Origin: Tetrastigma voinierianum
Lineage: Eukaryota > Streptophyta > Magnoliopsida > Vitales > Vitaceae
Reading direction: 5' to 3'
DNA length: 64,000 nucleotides
Assembly (NCBI GenBank): GCA_016808115.1
Contig: JAEQBH010005400.1
Span: 62,001 to 126,000, forward strand
Part shown: positions 23,056 to 34,337 of the stretch, one piece after another
Layout: every line of letters begins with the position of its first letter
Position numbering within the stretch: the stretch's first letter is position 1
Made by a program: the position numbers and the translations under genes
The notes under the pieces: generated by a model
What the model was told of the DNA's origin: nothing
The model's input: only the letters and a program-made list of their open reading frames with translations
Databases searched by the model: none

Positions 23056-23599
23056 CCGGTTGGCGTAGTAAGCCCGGAGCGATAGTTCCTTTATCATCTC
23101 GTGATTTCTCGGTCGCGTGGGCGTATTCGGAGCCTGGCGAATGCTTGTCCGGCCAAGGATGCAAGATCGCGGCCCGAGAACGGACGGCCAGACCTCCCAG
23201 GGCGGTAGAAAGCGTCTGGCTTGTCTGAGCGAGTGGGCTTACTCAGCCTTGTCGATCAACGCGATGGAAAGTTAGAACAACTTACGAACGGTCACAACAT
23301 CCGGCGGGATCAGCGGACCCGAAGGTCATAACGTCCTCACTGCGAGGAACAACCGGTCTGACATTCCCGTGATGTGAAGAGCGGCGGAGAGTCAATGAAC
23401 GAGGAGGCATGGACCACAATTGGCCCTGCGGAAGGAAACGGAGAGCGATGCTTGGAGGACATGTCGAGCGAAGAACTACATCACCTCGACCCCGAGTGGG
23501 AGAAGCGATCATGGGAGCGGAGGTTTAGGAGTCTTCTGTGAGGCTCAGTAGTGTGAAGGAGTTGGTTAAGGGCCAGCCCCGGACACTGGACACCTTGGT

Positions 23600-24660
23600 A
23601 CATGGCTGGTGTCGCCCCTTCACCGCTAGGGGTGCTCACGCTACCCCTTCGACCAAAATTCGAAGATACCCACAGTGGAAGCATTCGATGGAATCAAGAT
23701 CGTCGACCACCTCCCGATACCACAAAAATCAAATGGGTTACATGGATATCGGGACCTGTGAGGTCACGGGGGCTTTATTACCACACTAAAAGGCCAGTAC
23801 GCAGCACGGTTTAATAAATTACGCCGTCAATCTGTTCGAGAGAACTATCCGTGCGTTCGTCTCCCACTTCATCGGAGCGGAGACGTGCGAGCAAGTTACC
23901 ATCTATTGGCCAGTGTGAGCTCTGGGAAGATGCAAGTCCTACGTGCGAATTAATGGCAAGTCAACGAGACTGAACATACCCAGATGAAAATTTGCAATCC
24001 TTTCATCATTTGGAGGTTAGGAGTGCGGTCGATCTTATGTTTTCCATCTCAAAGAACCCTCAAGCAAGCATGGCCAGGAGAGTGCTCGCAAAGCGAGAAA
24101 GTATATAGCGGCGAAGAAGCCTGTATCGAAGGAGAGCTCCTCCGTCCGCAAAGAAGAGTAGTGCGGATAAGCGACGGGGGCGAAGCCCCCAGACAAAGCG
24201 TTCGGGAAACACATCCCGAAAAGAAAAGATGAGGAGGCGATCCCCACGGCGTGGAAACCTCGGGGATCGTGCGGGTCATATGGTCGAGATAGCGGCGTTA
24301 TTCACTTTCGGCGATTCACTCCCTAACGACCTCGGTATCCTGAGTCTACCTTAAATCACGAAGCAAGCAGTTCTTTGGGTGGCTAACTCAAATGAAATCG
24401 GATCATGCACTGAGGATAACTCGAAGTATTGCGAGTTCTATAGGGACTATGGACATTGCAGGACAACATTAACCATCTAAAGAGAGAAATAGAAATTACT
24501 TGTCTGGCGCGGATACCTCAGAAGACATATCTCAGTCGGGCCCGAGTCGAGCCTAGAATCAGGGCCGAATCGGGCCAGAATCAAACGAGAACCAGGCCTC
24601 AGCTCAACAGCGCCACCTCGCGGGGCGACGACTCGGCACAGTGTTGGAAATCCGTGTGAT
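23600..24660 (+). pseudogene. gag of the Retand-like element, degenerate
   Basis: Capsid-type polyprotein. Conserved pieces occur in alternating frames: P-T-V-E-A-F-D-G with D-H-L near 23660-23710, a T-L-K-G-Q block near 23783, and V-S-H-F-I-G-A near 23860. Then comes L-M-F-S-I-S-K-N-P-Q-A-S-M-A near 24035-24075, leading into R-V-L-A-K and an Arg-rich tail. The zinc-knuckle region is represented by K-Y-C-E-F-Y-R-D-Y-G-H-C at 24424-24460, which keeps two Cys and a His but not a full CCHC. The order matches gag of Tat-lineage gypsy elements. Multiple frameshifts and stops remove function. Confidence 0.7.
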
Positions 24661-24839
24661 CTGAGGATTCGCGGGGAGGAGGAGAGTCTGGTTCAGCTCG
24701 GAGGCCATCTGCGGCATGGGACAACGAGCTAGGGAAATATGTGGTGTCGGCTGGCGCTGCGACTCGACACGTCATCCATTCTCAGGCTCGGATGGAGGGA
24801 TGCGACCTGCCCCTGTGCGACCACTTTGGTAGTTCGGCG

Positions 24840-25120
24840 CAATTGGCGACAAAAGTTCATCGGGTTCTAATTGACAGCGGCGGTCGTGACATCATCTTCG
24901 CGCCCGACCTTTGATAAAATGGGCATTGGGAGAGAAAAGCTGGGCCGTCGGCCCACGTCTGGCGGGGATTTTGCGGGAAAGGTGTTACCTTTGGGCTCAA
25001 TCCAGTAGTGCTCACCACTGGGAGAGCCTTGCGAGCGGCTTGACAAACGACAAGATTTCTCATTGTAGGCGCCCGTGACATAATATGTTGTTAGGAAGAC
25101 CTACTCTTATGATAAAAGCC
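24840..25120 (+). pseudogene. retropepsin of the Retand-like element
   Basis: The active site V-L-I-D-S-G lies at 24864-24881, followed by D-I-I-F-A-P-D where the family has S-S-A-D-I-I-F. M-G-I-G and L-P-L-G-S-type sequence is near 24915-25000. The C-terminal L-L-G-R-P-T-L at 25086-25105 and M-I-I-K-F-L near 25138 match the end of the domain. The residues after D-S-G are changed (G-R instead of S-S), and frameshifts occur within about 100 bp, so it is inactive. Confidence 0.75.
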
Positions 25121-25259
25121 ATCCCCTCATGAACCACATGATAATCAAATTCCTAACCATACACGGGTGAGTGGTCAGGAGATCAGCGGGTGGCGAGGGA
25201 ATGCTACGGCCTCCATGAAGCGGCGATCGGCAAGCGTAGATGTGGATGGGCTTGACATG

Positions 25260-26960
25260 CGTGAGTTCTCACCGACGAGCCCTCAGTGAAACTAGAACAT
25301 TATTCTTTGGATGACGACCAGGAACATCTCGCTATATCGGCTCCCGAGCTAGCGGAAGACCTCAAGCCTCCTTACTCGAGTTTTGATACGAGCGAGCGTC
25401 TTCGCATGGAAGCGAGACGGATATGGGAGGATTGACCTACAGTATTACTCATAGGCGAACACGGCCAGTCTTTTTAAATCGATCAGCGATAGCGAAGGAT
25501 CGCCCGCGCGAGAAAGGCATAGCCATCGGCGGGTACGCAAACTCCTCGGCGAACAATCAGTGCAACTATCACGAGTGGTTAGATTAACTTGTCGTACTAA
25601 ATCGAAAAGCAAATGGCAAGTGGCGGGCTACGTATCGAAACTTCCACGAACCAAATAAAGCGTGCGAAGGACGGCTTCGCTTTTGCGAGGATCGACCTCA
25701 TCGTGGGCGCTCACGACTACGCCATGAACTTCTACGATTTCTGGGCGCCTTCTCCATTACAACGGATCAGCATGGACAGGAAGATCGAGAAAAGACCTCG
25801 TTCATCACAGCACAGGAACTGTTGTTGCCGTGATGGATTCAGTTCGAGAATGCGGGGCCACTGTATCGAGAGGTTAGTGAGCTAGGAATGTTCGACGAGA
25901 TAGGCCTGTGTATTGGAGATATGCATGAGGCGACATCTTTGGTAAAAAAATCCACCCATGACCGACCTTCATCGCTGATCTCAAGGCGTTTCAAATCTGA
26001 GATTCTGACATGGTAAATCCAGCGAAGTGTGCCTTCAGTGTGGTGGAAAATTCTGAGTTCATAGTAAACCAGGAATCGAAGCAAATCCATACGAGATAGA
26101 ATTTATTGCTCGACATGCGTCACCTTAGTATAGGAAGTACGGCGCACGGCAGAGGGAAGAGTTGGAGCTTTAAGCGGTTCGTATCCGGAAGCCAGTGATA
26201 AGTGCGACGCTTTCTTGAAGTCACGAAGAAGGCCTTTATTCGGATGCAAAGTGTGAAAGGCATTCCTGGCATTAAAAACATACACGAGTTCTCCACGATT
26301 CTAGTAAGTCTTATTGAAGGGAACTCCTCACCTCTACTTAGCCATCGGACTTCTCGACGGTATGATGCTCTTGACCCAGAGAGCAGTCTGGCGCCCGGTT
26401 TACTATTGTGGCTAGGGCTTTGAGAGGAGCGGAAGAAGTACGAGATGGAAAAATTAATGCGGCGCGTAGCCGCGGCTTCCGGAAGCTCGCCCACATTTCA
26501 GGCTCATACCATAGAAGTCATTGAATGTCAGATGAAGCGAAGTATTGTCTGAGCCGGAAGTCTCAGGAGAATTTGATGAAGTGGGCCATAGAGGTACGGC
26601 TTGAGTTCGATATCATATACAAGCTAGAAAGCTGCGATAAAAGGGCCAGTCTGGCAGAGCTTGAATCATGGAATTCCCCAAACAGAACTTGCTCAGACCA
26701 CTCACGAAAGGGACGACCTCCCGATTTGGAAACTCTGCGTAGATGGAGCCTCGAATGCCTGAGACGGACGGGTCTTATCTAACTTCCCCGGAAGATATGG
26801 GCATTGAGTACCTTGCTTTCAGTTGGGTTTCATACTTCCAGCAACGGCCCAGAGTATGGGCGAGTCATAGCGAGCCTCAGCCTCGCCGTTCATTAGGCGT
26901 CGACCGGTTGGGAATTACACGGTGACTCGGTAGTGGTCGAGGTGAGTCTAGAAGATATAC
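25260..26960 (+). pseudogene. reverse transcriptase / RNase H of the Retand-like element
   Basis: RT begins with V-F-A-W near 25403. The polymerase active site, normally V-Y-V-D-D-M, survives near 25911-25928 as V-C-I-G-D-M, so the first catalytic aspartate is replaced. N-P-A-K-C-A-F follows at about 26014-26035, and K-A-F near 26230 marks the connection region. Y-x-M-E-K-L near 26440-26455 and F-Q-A-H-T-I at about 26495-26512 precede RNase H. RNase H starts with V-D-G-A-S-N near 26737 and includes L-T-S-P-E-D-M-G near 26778 and G-D-S near 26925. Matches lie in all three frames with stops between. The residue order is that of Tat-lineage pol. Confidence 0.75.
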
Positions 26961-27099
26961 GAGGCCCAGCGAAAGGATGATCATACCTCAGAAGGTTCGA
27001 CATATTAAAATTCGTGGTTCGGGTCGACGTGTCCCCGGGCAGAGAACTCCAGGCGGAGTGCCTTGCGAAGTAGCCTGACCTCACGGGGGAAGCCTCGCC

Positions 27100-28260
27100 C
27101 GGTCGACACACGTCGAATGCACAGGCGGAACCACCAGTCGATCTACATGTGAATTGGTTGCCCGGTCGGGTCATCGACTTGGATGGAGCCCGTATGGGAT
27201 TATATTATGAAACTGTCGGACAACGAAGAAGCGGCTAAAATAAGGCGAGTGCGCCGGGTTTACGATCACGAGGGAAGCCTCTGGCGGATTCTTCACCTTT
27301 CCTTAAATGCATCGGGAGAGACAAGTACATCTTTGAGAGAAGTACGAGGGCATATCTTGGGGAATCATATCGGGCTCTGAGCATTAGCAGGAAAGTCTTG
27401 AAGCGAGGAGTCTGATGACACAATACTCAAGATCACGTAGGCCTAGTCGAGAAATCACGAGTCTGCCCGAGAGCACGCGGATCCTTGCCTCCGGAGTCGG
27501 AGCCCTTAGCGTCGATCCGCAGGCCCTGCCACTTCCAGCGAGTGGGGTTTGGACATGTGGGACCTGCCCGTTGGTGGTCAGGTCTGCGAAGTCATAATCG
27601 TCGCGGTGGGTTACTTCACTAAGTGGGCGGAAGGCGGGCCCTTAGCCCTGATTCTGAGTAGAAGATCGCAATTTTTGTGTGGCGAGCCATCGTATACGGT
27701 TGGTATTCAGAGCCACGGTATCGGATGCGGGGCTTGGGTTCGGCCAATGCGAGTCGGAGATTTACGTCTTGGAGCTCGGAATCAAAATTATTACTCATCT
27801 CGGCACCGCGGAGTCCAACGGACGGTAGAAATCCTTATCGAACCGCCCAGCGCCTTGAAGACGAGTGGAAGACCTTAAAGAGGCGGGTGAATACCTCCCA
27901 GAGGTATTAGACTCTGGGGCGACACGAAGAAGTCGGCAACGGGAAACCTAGTTTGCCACAACCTTTGGCGAAGCGTGCCAGTTAAGGTGAATAAAGTCTC
28001 CCGAGAATCGAGTTGGCATCGGTGGAACACGTGTGAAGCCGCCGTCTAAACTTAGAACTCTTAGATCAAAGTGCGGCCCGAGTCCCCAAAGGCGCACGAG
28101 GGTATCAAAGGAAGACGGCGGTACTACGATCGAAGTCGAGCCTAGAAGCTGCACGTCGAGTTGATTTAGTCTTAAAGAAACTCACGCTGAGGAAGAACCG
28201 GCGCATGGAAGCGGGCCCCGGCCAGGAAGGTCCTTTATCGTATCTCGAGTCGTCGGGTGA
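27100..28260 (+). pseudogene. integrase of the Retand-like element
   Basis: The core opens with D-M-W-D-L-P-V-G-G-Q-V-C near 27549-27590 and V-I-I-V-A-V-x-Y-F-T-K-W-A-E near 27590-27630, one of the best preserved stretches in the window. The first Asp corresponds to the catalytic one. F-V-W-R-A-I-V-Y-G (27672-27700), Y-Y-S-S near 27793 and Q-R-T-V-E-I near 27818 follow, though the central catalytic Asp/Glu context is scrambled by frameshifts. The tail near 28150-28230 keeps the D-L-V-L-K-K / G-P-G-Q-E-G-P-L pattern of the C-terminal domain. No chromodomain is visible, as expected for Tat rather than chromoviruses. Confidence 0.75.
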
Positions 28261-28342
28261 GCAGTGAGCTCAGACGGAGGAAGGAAAAATCTTACGGCAT
28301 ACATGGAATCACGGAGACATCTTAAGCGTTTCTACGGTAGGC

Positions 28343-28747
28343 ATCGGTTTGTAATGTTAAATAAAGCCTTATCGATTCTTATGTGACAAGTTGAGTGTTC
28401 ATTTGATTATTTAGTTAGACATCTCAAGCGGTTCGGATGTAAAGATACGAAAGACATAATGAGAAAGTTCGCCATAAAGTCACTCTTTATTCGATCGGAT
28501 TACATTCGATTACAATCATTGATGTCTTCAATTACAATCGTCTGGCTTGATTCCCTCGATAAAAGGAAAGGGGCAAAGGAAAAACGAGAATGAAAAGAAA
28601 GAGAGGAGAAGAGGAAAAAGGGAGAAAAGAAAAGAAGGAAAGAGGAAAAAGGGAAAAGAAAGAGGAAGAAGAAAGAGTAAGAAAAGAAGGAGAAGGAGAA
28701 GAAGGAGAAGAAAAAGGCAGAGACGGAGAGAGCAAGCGCGAAGAGAT
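28343..28747 (+). other. post-pol region with GA-rich tract of the Retand-like element
   Basis: TTAAATAAAGCC near 28358 follows pol and resembles a polyadenylation-type signal. From 28558 to 28740 the plus strand is almost purely A/G with (GAAGGA)n-like runs. The Lys/Arg/Glu open frame here is compositional. The tract ends at the nested insertion. Confidence 0.5.
28743..28747. repeat. target-site duplication GAGAT (left)
   Basis: GAGAT directly precedes TGATTCCG of the nested element; the same five bases follow its right LTR at 35763-35767. Confidence 0.75.
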
Positions 28748-29570
28748 TGATTCCGTGCCACGGTAGGGTATAGGAATCAAATTTGTATCCTAGGTGTCCT
28801 ACTGCCGTAGCGAGGCTGCCCGATATAGTGGTCTGAGGTCGAACACGGGGATGCGTTTCTTCGTGAAATGAAGTGCGGTTGAGTTGAAAATGGTATTTCT
28901 CTTTTCTAGTTTTAGGTTTTGTTCAAAAGCAGTGAGTTGGATGGTTTATAGCGCAATAAATTAAAGGAAAATTTAGAAAAGACTCCTTGAAGTCTTGGAG
29001 TCCTTGGATTGGATTTTTAAGGTGTATTCATGCCCTCGGGTTTGTTTCCTTGGGTGGGGATAATGACCTATATTCTTTTCCCAAAGCGAGACATGATTTG
29101 GCACTAAACCTAAACCACTAAATTACTCCCTCATGAGATATGGCATTCATTGAGCATTCAAGTCCCTTACGGTGTGTGCATATGGCCTCGAAGGCGACTA
29201 CGGCGACTAATAGGGAGGCAGTAAGTGCATGATTGGATGCAGATTAAGCATCCTTTGCAACCGCAGCTTGCGAATACACATTGGCGGGCTGGATCTAGGA
29301 GGTTTCAACCTAGGGTGAGATCTGAGGAGCTTAAATGCTCATAAATGCGTGTGATGAGGGCATGAGAAACTTACCTCGAGCCTCCACTTAGGTGACCCTC
29401 CTTGAGAAAGGGGCTTGGCCAACATCCCTTGAGTTGTCATCCTCCCAGGGGAGTGTGTTTGGCATGAGAAAAATGAGAGAAAGAAGAAGAGAGCAAGCGC
29501 AACCTAAAACAAGGCTGCTTATTTAGCTTATTTAAAATGAAGTTAGGGTTACAAAGTTATAAGGTGAAAC

Positions 29571-29579
29571 CTTATAGCC
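29571..29579 (-). promoter_or_regulatory. TATA box of nested-element 3' LTR
   Basis: The minus strand reads GGCTATAAG, matching the GGCTATATAA box of the plus-strand family copy at 60841. Confidence 0.5.
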
Positions 29580-29699
29580 AATCGAATGTGTGAAATACCA
29601 AAATGCACAAATATATTACAATAAGGACAAAATGGTAATTAATCAAAGCATTAATTAGTTTGGGATCAAAAATACCAAAAACCTGGTGAGCAATTTATT

Positions 29700-29915
29700 T
29701 ATCTGTGAATTTGGCTAGTATAGCGAAATTGGCTAACTGTGAGAATTTTTGTGAATAAAAATTGAGAATTTTAAGCTAGCAAGTAAATTTAAGCTAACTA
29801 GCGAAATTTGCTAATAAGCGAAATTTTCACATAGCGAAAATTTAGCTGAGATTCTTAATTTTATTTATGATTACGAAATTTTCGCAATCTTAGCAAAATT
29901 TTCGCAATCATATCC
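29700..29915. repeat. cluster of AGCGAAAT / ATTTTCGC motifs in U3
   Basis: Seven or more copies of GCGAAATT or TTTTCGC in both orientations within about 215 bp, interspersed with GCTAGC/GCTAAC words. In LTR sense they lie 120-340 bp upstream of the TATA box. Confidence 0.7.
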
Positions 29916-30199
29916 AAAATTCTCTGTGCTTGCCATCTTCATTTTGTCATTCCGCGATATTTCCTCATTTTAGGTTGATGAAATCAGAAATTCGCATTAG
30001 AGCACCCGATACGACGCGGGCTTGGCATTTGAAGTTCCCGAGACCTGCGAAAACTGCAAAACAATCTCGAAACCAAATTAGTAGGCTACTAAGTGGACAT
30101 ACACGCAGAAAATTGGCTCGATTCATATGATTAGTGCGCAAAAAGCACTGAAACCTATTTTAAATAGGGTTGAAAATAGCACTTTTGGGCACTAATCCA

Positions 30200-31560
30200 C
30201 ACCCCTAGCAGGCCGTTGCTAATCCCTTAGCGATACTAAGCAAATAAAGGTATGTATGCTGTGCTTTTACAAAAAGTGCATATTGTTCGAAAAGTGTGTG
30301 TACGGAGTAAGCTTTTCCTTTAATATGAATAATTTACACCTGTTCGAACCCAGACATGAAGAAGCAAGACCATGCAAGAACAAGTTTGAGGCTGACATCG
30401 GTTCCAAAGATGTCCTGAACTTCCACCAACATCTAATTGTTCCTAAGGTAACCACTTGAGCCAATAAATTGAAAGTTATTCTCCCCAACTAGCTACTGCC
30501 ATGGCCTTAAAACTGTCGACTGTAACTTAAATAGGACTAGCTACACTCTTATTTCTTCCTTGATGGCAATGTAGGGTGTAATGCTAAAAACTCGACTTCA
30601 CCAAAGTCCGTATAACGGAGGTCCACCGATGACTCCCAACCAATTAAGGTTTAGGGCATCAAGATAAAAGGATCAACTGACCACAAACTCGCAGTGCTTC
30701 TACCCTGACCTCGAATGATTTCAGAATTACACCTACAACACGCCAAACTCTACCCATCCACCCGCGTAGTTTAACACTCAAGTCGACGACTCCAACCACC
30801 ATGCTTAGGGCATCGGGCTTCAAAGGCTTTCGCCATATACCCCTCGGACCGTGTTCGGGTTTCAAGGCAAAGCGTCACGGCTTTTATTTCTCTTTTTCAT
30901 TTGGAAGACTACATTGGTCTTCATACATGGGTAACACAAACCTATTATGGGTCGTCAACAAATTTAAGGCCGGCTTTGCAAAGTGGAAAGAGGTACTAAG
31001 CTTCAACCTATTGGTGCAACTGTGTGCAAAGTAGTAATTAGTGTTGGGAATGTTCAAGGTTGAATAAGCTGGAACTTCCATTGACCAAAAACTAAATCAT
31101 GCATGGAATTGTTCTATCATTAATGTAACATACAGGGCTTCAATTTTTCAACTAAAGGCAAGAGTAGAAATACCAAAATATAGGTACGAGAATGATTTGT
31201 GTGCGTAGAAAATGCAGCTGCATGGTATATTTTCTATGTTAGTATATTTCATAAAATTATCAGCTTTTTTTCTAAAAGAAATCGTGTGGTACCTCCAATA
31301 GAAGATGAAACAAACGGTCTGGAACTCAGGAGGAATGGTATGGTCAACAAACAGACCACAAGACAGACCGCAATGCAGGAGGAAAATGAGATTTTCCCTT
31401 GCACTGCAACTCCTGCAACATTTCAAAAACAAAAATTGTGATAAGATAAGCTTGTAAATGCGAAAATATTTGAAAAGAAAATAGGTAAAGCAGTGGCAAT
31501 TCACTAAAAACCCAAATTAAGACTTAAAATAATATAAAGTAAAAATTTCAAATAAAAATT
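30200..31560 (-). other. 3' noncoding region of the nested element
   Basis: No conserved domain. In minus sense 30480-31080 aligns block by block with plus 63480-64000. Shared blocks include GCTTTGCCTTGAA, GGGTGGATGG, CCTTAATTGGTTGGGAGTCA and GGACTTTGGTGA. It is therefore a family-specific 3' region rather than host DNA. The minus-strand frame 31148-31504 (118 codons) is hydrophobic and Cys/Phe-rich with no recognisable match. Confidence 0.6.
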
Positions 31561-31599
31561 TGGGAGTGGTCTCCTGTGTTCCTGCTGTGAACAACTCCC

Positions 31600-32214
31600 G
31601 GGCCAGGGTAGCCATTGATCTCAAGGAGGGTCCAGGAGGAGAAGCTCCTCCACGATGCAATGGTGCAGGCCGCAGTGCCTTCATGCTCGCCCATCATTGG
31701 GCACCGTCTCTGTGGCAGCCAATGACCGTCGCAGGAGGAATGTGGATTTCCACATTAATCGTCATTATTCTCCATCACCTTCCCACAAGAGCACATCATG
31801 CCTTCCTACCCGCGGTACCACCTGTGCAAACTTCAATCCAACACTCCTCATCCTCACCGGTTTTGCCATTGCCTGGCGGAAAATGTCGAGCCTGAAAGGT
31901 CATGTTGCCAAATGTGAGTCGCATAACCCCCATTCCTAAGAATTTATTACGAGATTTGATGGGCTAATGGTCTTCCTAATATAATGGGCACTTGATTAGT
32001 GCCCCTCGCTCCGGCTCGTGTCGAGAACCACAAAATCCACCGGATAGTAGAACTTATCTACTTTTACCAACACATCCTCCACTATCCCTTTTGGTATTTT
32101 CACTGAACGATCGGCTAAAGATAGGGTGATGTTGGTTGGTTTCAGCTCTCCCAAACCTAGCTGCCTATACACTGAGTATGGCATTAGGTTGACACTGGCA
32201 CCCAAGTCTAACAA
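31600..32214 (-). pseudogene. retropepsin of the nested Athila-like element
   Basis: An open minus-strand frame (32214-31996, 72 codons) reads L-G-A-S-V-N-L-M-P-Y-S-V-Y at its start, then L-G-L-G-E, A-D-R-S, G-I-V-E-D-V-L-V-K-V and D-F-V-V-L-D. This is textbook Athila-type aspartic protease; the catalytic Asp is D-L-G-A-S. After a frameshift, I-L-G-R-P near 31965, G-N-M-T-F near 31905 and an acidic E-D-E-E-C stretch continue the domain and linker. It is the best preserved coding block of this element, but it is frameshifted and lacks downstream RT. It supports the minus orientation of the insertion. Confidence 0.85.
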
Positions 32215-32599
32215 AGTGCTTTGTCAATACAAAAAGTTCTCCAATGTTAATCAGAGATAGTCAGGGGTCCCCGATCCTCAGATTTCCACCATTGTCTTGC
32301 ATTGATGATGGAGCTTAATTTGTTCAGTTAAGAATGCCTTTTATTAATGCCTAACCCCTTTTGATCAGACACAATCTTTCAAAACTTTGCATAGGCAGAA
32401 TTTGTTTGATGATGTCCAAAGGTATGTTGACTCACCGCCTTGGGGATTCTAGACGCCCCGTCGCCGGGATGCCTTCTCTTGCTTCTTAGTGCTTGGGAAA
32501 TGGAGGTGGTGTGCAAGGTTTCATTGAGTCCTCCCTCCTTCAAGAAAAATGTTCTGCCCAATTCTTCCCTTTTTCCGGTTTCAACAGTTTGGGCATTGG

Positions 32600-34080
32600 T
32601 CGATCAACCTTTTCCACTCTTAAGGTAATGATGCTTTGACTTCATCCATTGGGGAGGCTCACCGAAGAGTCAATTCATGGACTCCTTGATTTGGCAGTGC
32701 TGAGAAGGAACCTCCCCGCTCTGGTTGATGATTTTCCATTCTACAGATGCCCGCAGCCGTCGAATTCTTCTGCTAAGGCTACTTCCAGCCCATCTATTCT
32801 CTTGTTCAAGGACCTTTCTACATTTTCAATTTTTTGTTCAACTCCGCATTGATGCCTTTTTTTTCTCCTCCACATGTAATTTCCCACCACCTTGCTCAGA
32901 TTCACAATGGCTTGCCTGCTAACAGAGGAGGTGGGTGCTTGCCGAAGCCGGTGAAGTGGTGGTAGAATATCACACGTGCTCCTCGGGGGTACATATACAG
33001 AGGTTGAGGTTTCAGAAAGGTTGGGGTGACCCTCCAATTAGGGTTGTAAGTGGCCGCTACATGAGCATTTGTTTGTGGCTTGTTTTGGCCCACCACATTT
33101 GCATCCTCAAAATGGGGGTTTGGACATGGTTCTCCCGGGTGGTCAGTGGACTGGCAATTGAAATAATTTTTGACCTGTGCATGGCTTTCGGGCCATCGTC
33201 GTAACCTCATGGACCTTTTCTTCTAATTCCTCCAATCTTCTAGCCAAGGTAGATACCTTAGCCATCTCATATTCTGAGAAAGGGGGCATACATGCCTCCT
33301 TGGTTCACCGTGGCTTTAATCGCTTGTTCTCTTGCTGGGCTCATCCTCAAATTCTTGAGTGTCTCGCCACATAATTCGAGGGGAAGTCCGCATTGCCTCA
33401 TCAGGATTTTTACTCAAGAAATCTCCTCCACATACATAGTTTCCACAATTGTTTCATGGAAGGGGACATTCCATCATAAAAAATGGTTCACCAGCATCCA
33501 TGTATCAACCCATGGTGTGGGCATGCACCGATAGTCTCCATAAATTCCTCCAAGATCAACCTCTCACTCATCATGAGCTGCAAATGTGCAATTTGCCTCT
33601 TCAAGTTATGTTTGTTCCCAGAGCACTGAAGAATTTTTTTAGAAATTCTGCCTGCAGCTCTCCCCAAGCCTTTATGGTTCTTGGCCTTGGGCCGCATTTA
33701 GCCAAATTTTGCCTTGTCCTTTAGGGGTCAAGTGGAAAAGCCAAATTGAGGAGCTCCATGTCCACCACCTCTTTGAAGGTGGTACTACTTTCTCAAACTC
33801 CTTATGTGATTGTATGTCTTCATCCATGCCATGGAATGTGGGCTAGGGGGCACCAATGTGTCCTTAACGCTACCTCCTTCAGGTAATTATGCATGAGGGT
33901 GCACTCACCCCGTGTGTATGTGACCTCGCGGATCGATATGCATCATTCCCTGTGCACCTGTCGCTTTGGCTGCTCCTCGTGAGATCCATCAGCACCTGGA
34001 GGATCAATTTCGAAGCCCTCGTTTGCAGCAAAGAAATAATTCTCAAGTTTACTCATAAAGTGTTCCTAGTCCCGACCGCA
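32600..34080 (-). pseudogene. gag of the nested Athila-like element
   Basis: In minus sense, R-L-I-L-E-E-F-M-E-T-I-G-A-C-P-H-H-G is at about 33564-33500, where the family has the E-A-W-E-R-F-K...C-P-H-H-G motif. A degenerate knuckle, C-Q-S-T-D-H-P-G-E-P-C-P-N, follows at about 33155-33117. T-Y-N-P-N-W-R comes next (about 33050-33030), the signature linker after the Athila gag knuckle. A coiled, charged segment lies at about 32850-32760. Frameshifts join the pieces. It lies between the PBS (34321-34336) and protease, in correct order. The knuckle has lost one Cys position relative to CCHC. Confidence 0.75.
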
Positions 34081-34320
34081 TAAACTGCTCATGCAATAAT
34101 TTTTACAATCAATGTGAAAACAACCAAAACAAAAACTAATAAAAAGGGTTAAGGTTAGCTAAAATTAAAGCAAAGAAAACTGAATGTACCGGAAAAATTT
34201 AAAATCCTCAGCAATCGCAAGTGGGAAAAAAATTGATAAAATCAAAAGGAATGAGATTTACCAAACTTCTGTGATATGAATCATTAAGTTCAAAACTTCT
34301 TATCTCACTAGGGCAATTAA

Positions 34321-34336
34321 CTCAAGAACGACGCCA
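34321..34336 (-). other. primer-binding site of the nested element
   Basis: The minus strand reads TGGCGTCGTTCTTGAG one base after the LTR end, a decayed TGGCGCCGTTGCCGGGGA-type site. It marks the right LTR as the 5' LTR. Confidence 0.6.
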
Positions 34337-34337
34337 T

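Larger units (their letters stand above)
28748..30199 (-). mobile_element. 3' LTR of the nested Athila-like element
   Basis: It runs from TGATTCCGTGCC to TTTTGGGCACTAATCCA in plus orientation. Blocks shared with 34338-35762 include TTGTATCCTAGGTGTCC, TTCATGCCCTCGGGTTTGTT, GAGTTGTCATCCTC and the GCGAAATT run. A polypurine tract lies next to its right end (minus: CTAGGGGTG before GGATTAGTGCCC), marking it as the 3' LTR. Confidence 0.8.

Noticed and set aside
28528..28780. Overlapping open frames on both strands (Ser/Pro/Leu/Phe and Lys/Arg/Glu rich)
   Set aside because: Product of the GA-rich tract before the nested insertion; no domain.
31148..31504. 118-codon minus-strand hydrophobic frame as an envelope-like gene
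   Set aside because: It lies in the 3' noncoding region of the nested element, has no recognisable domain, and the frame is not evidently kept in the related copy at the right edge.
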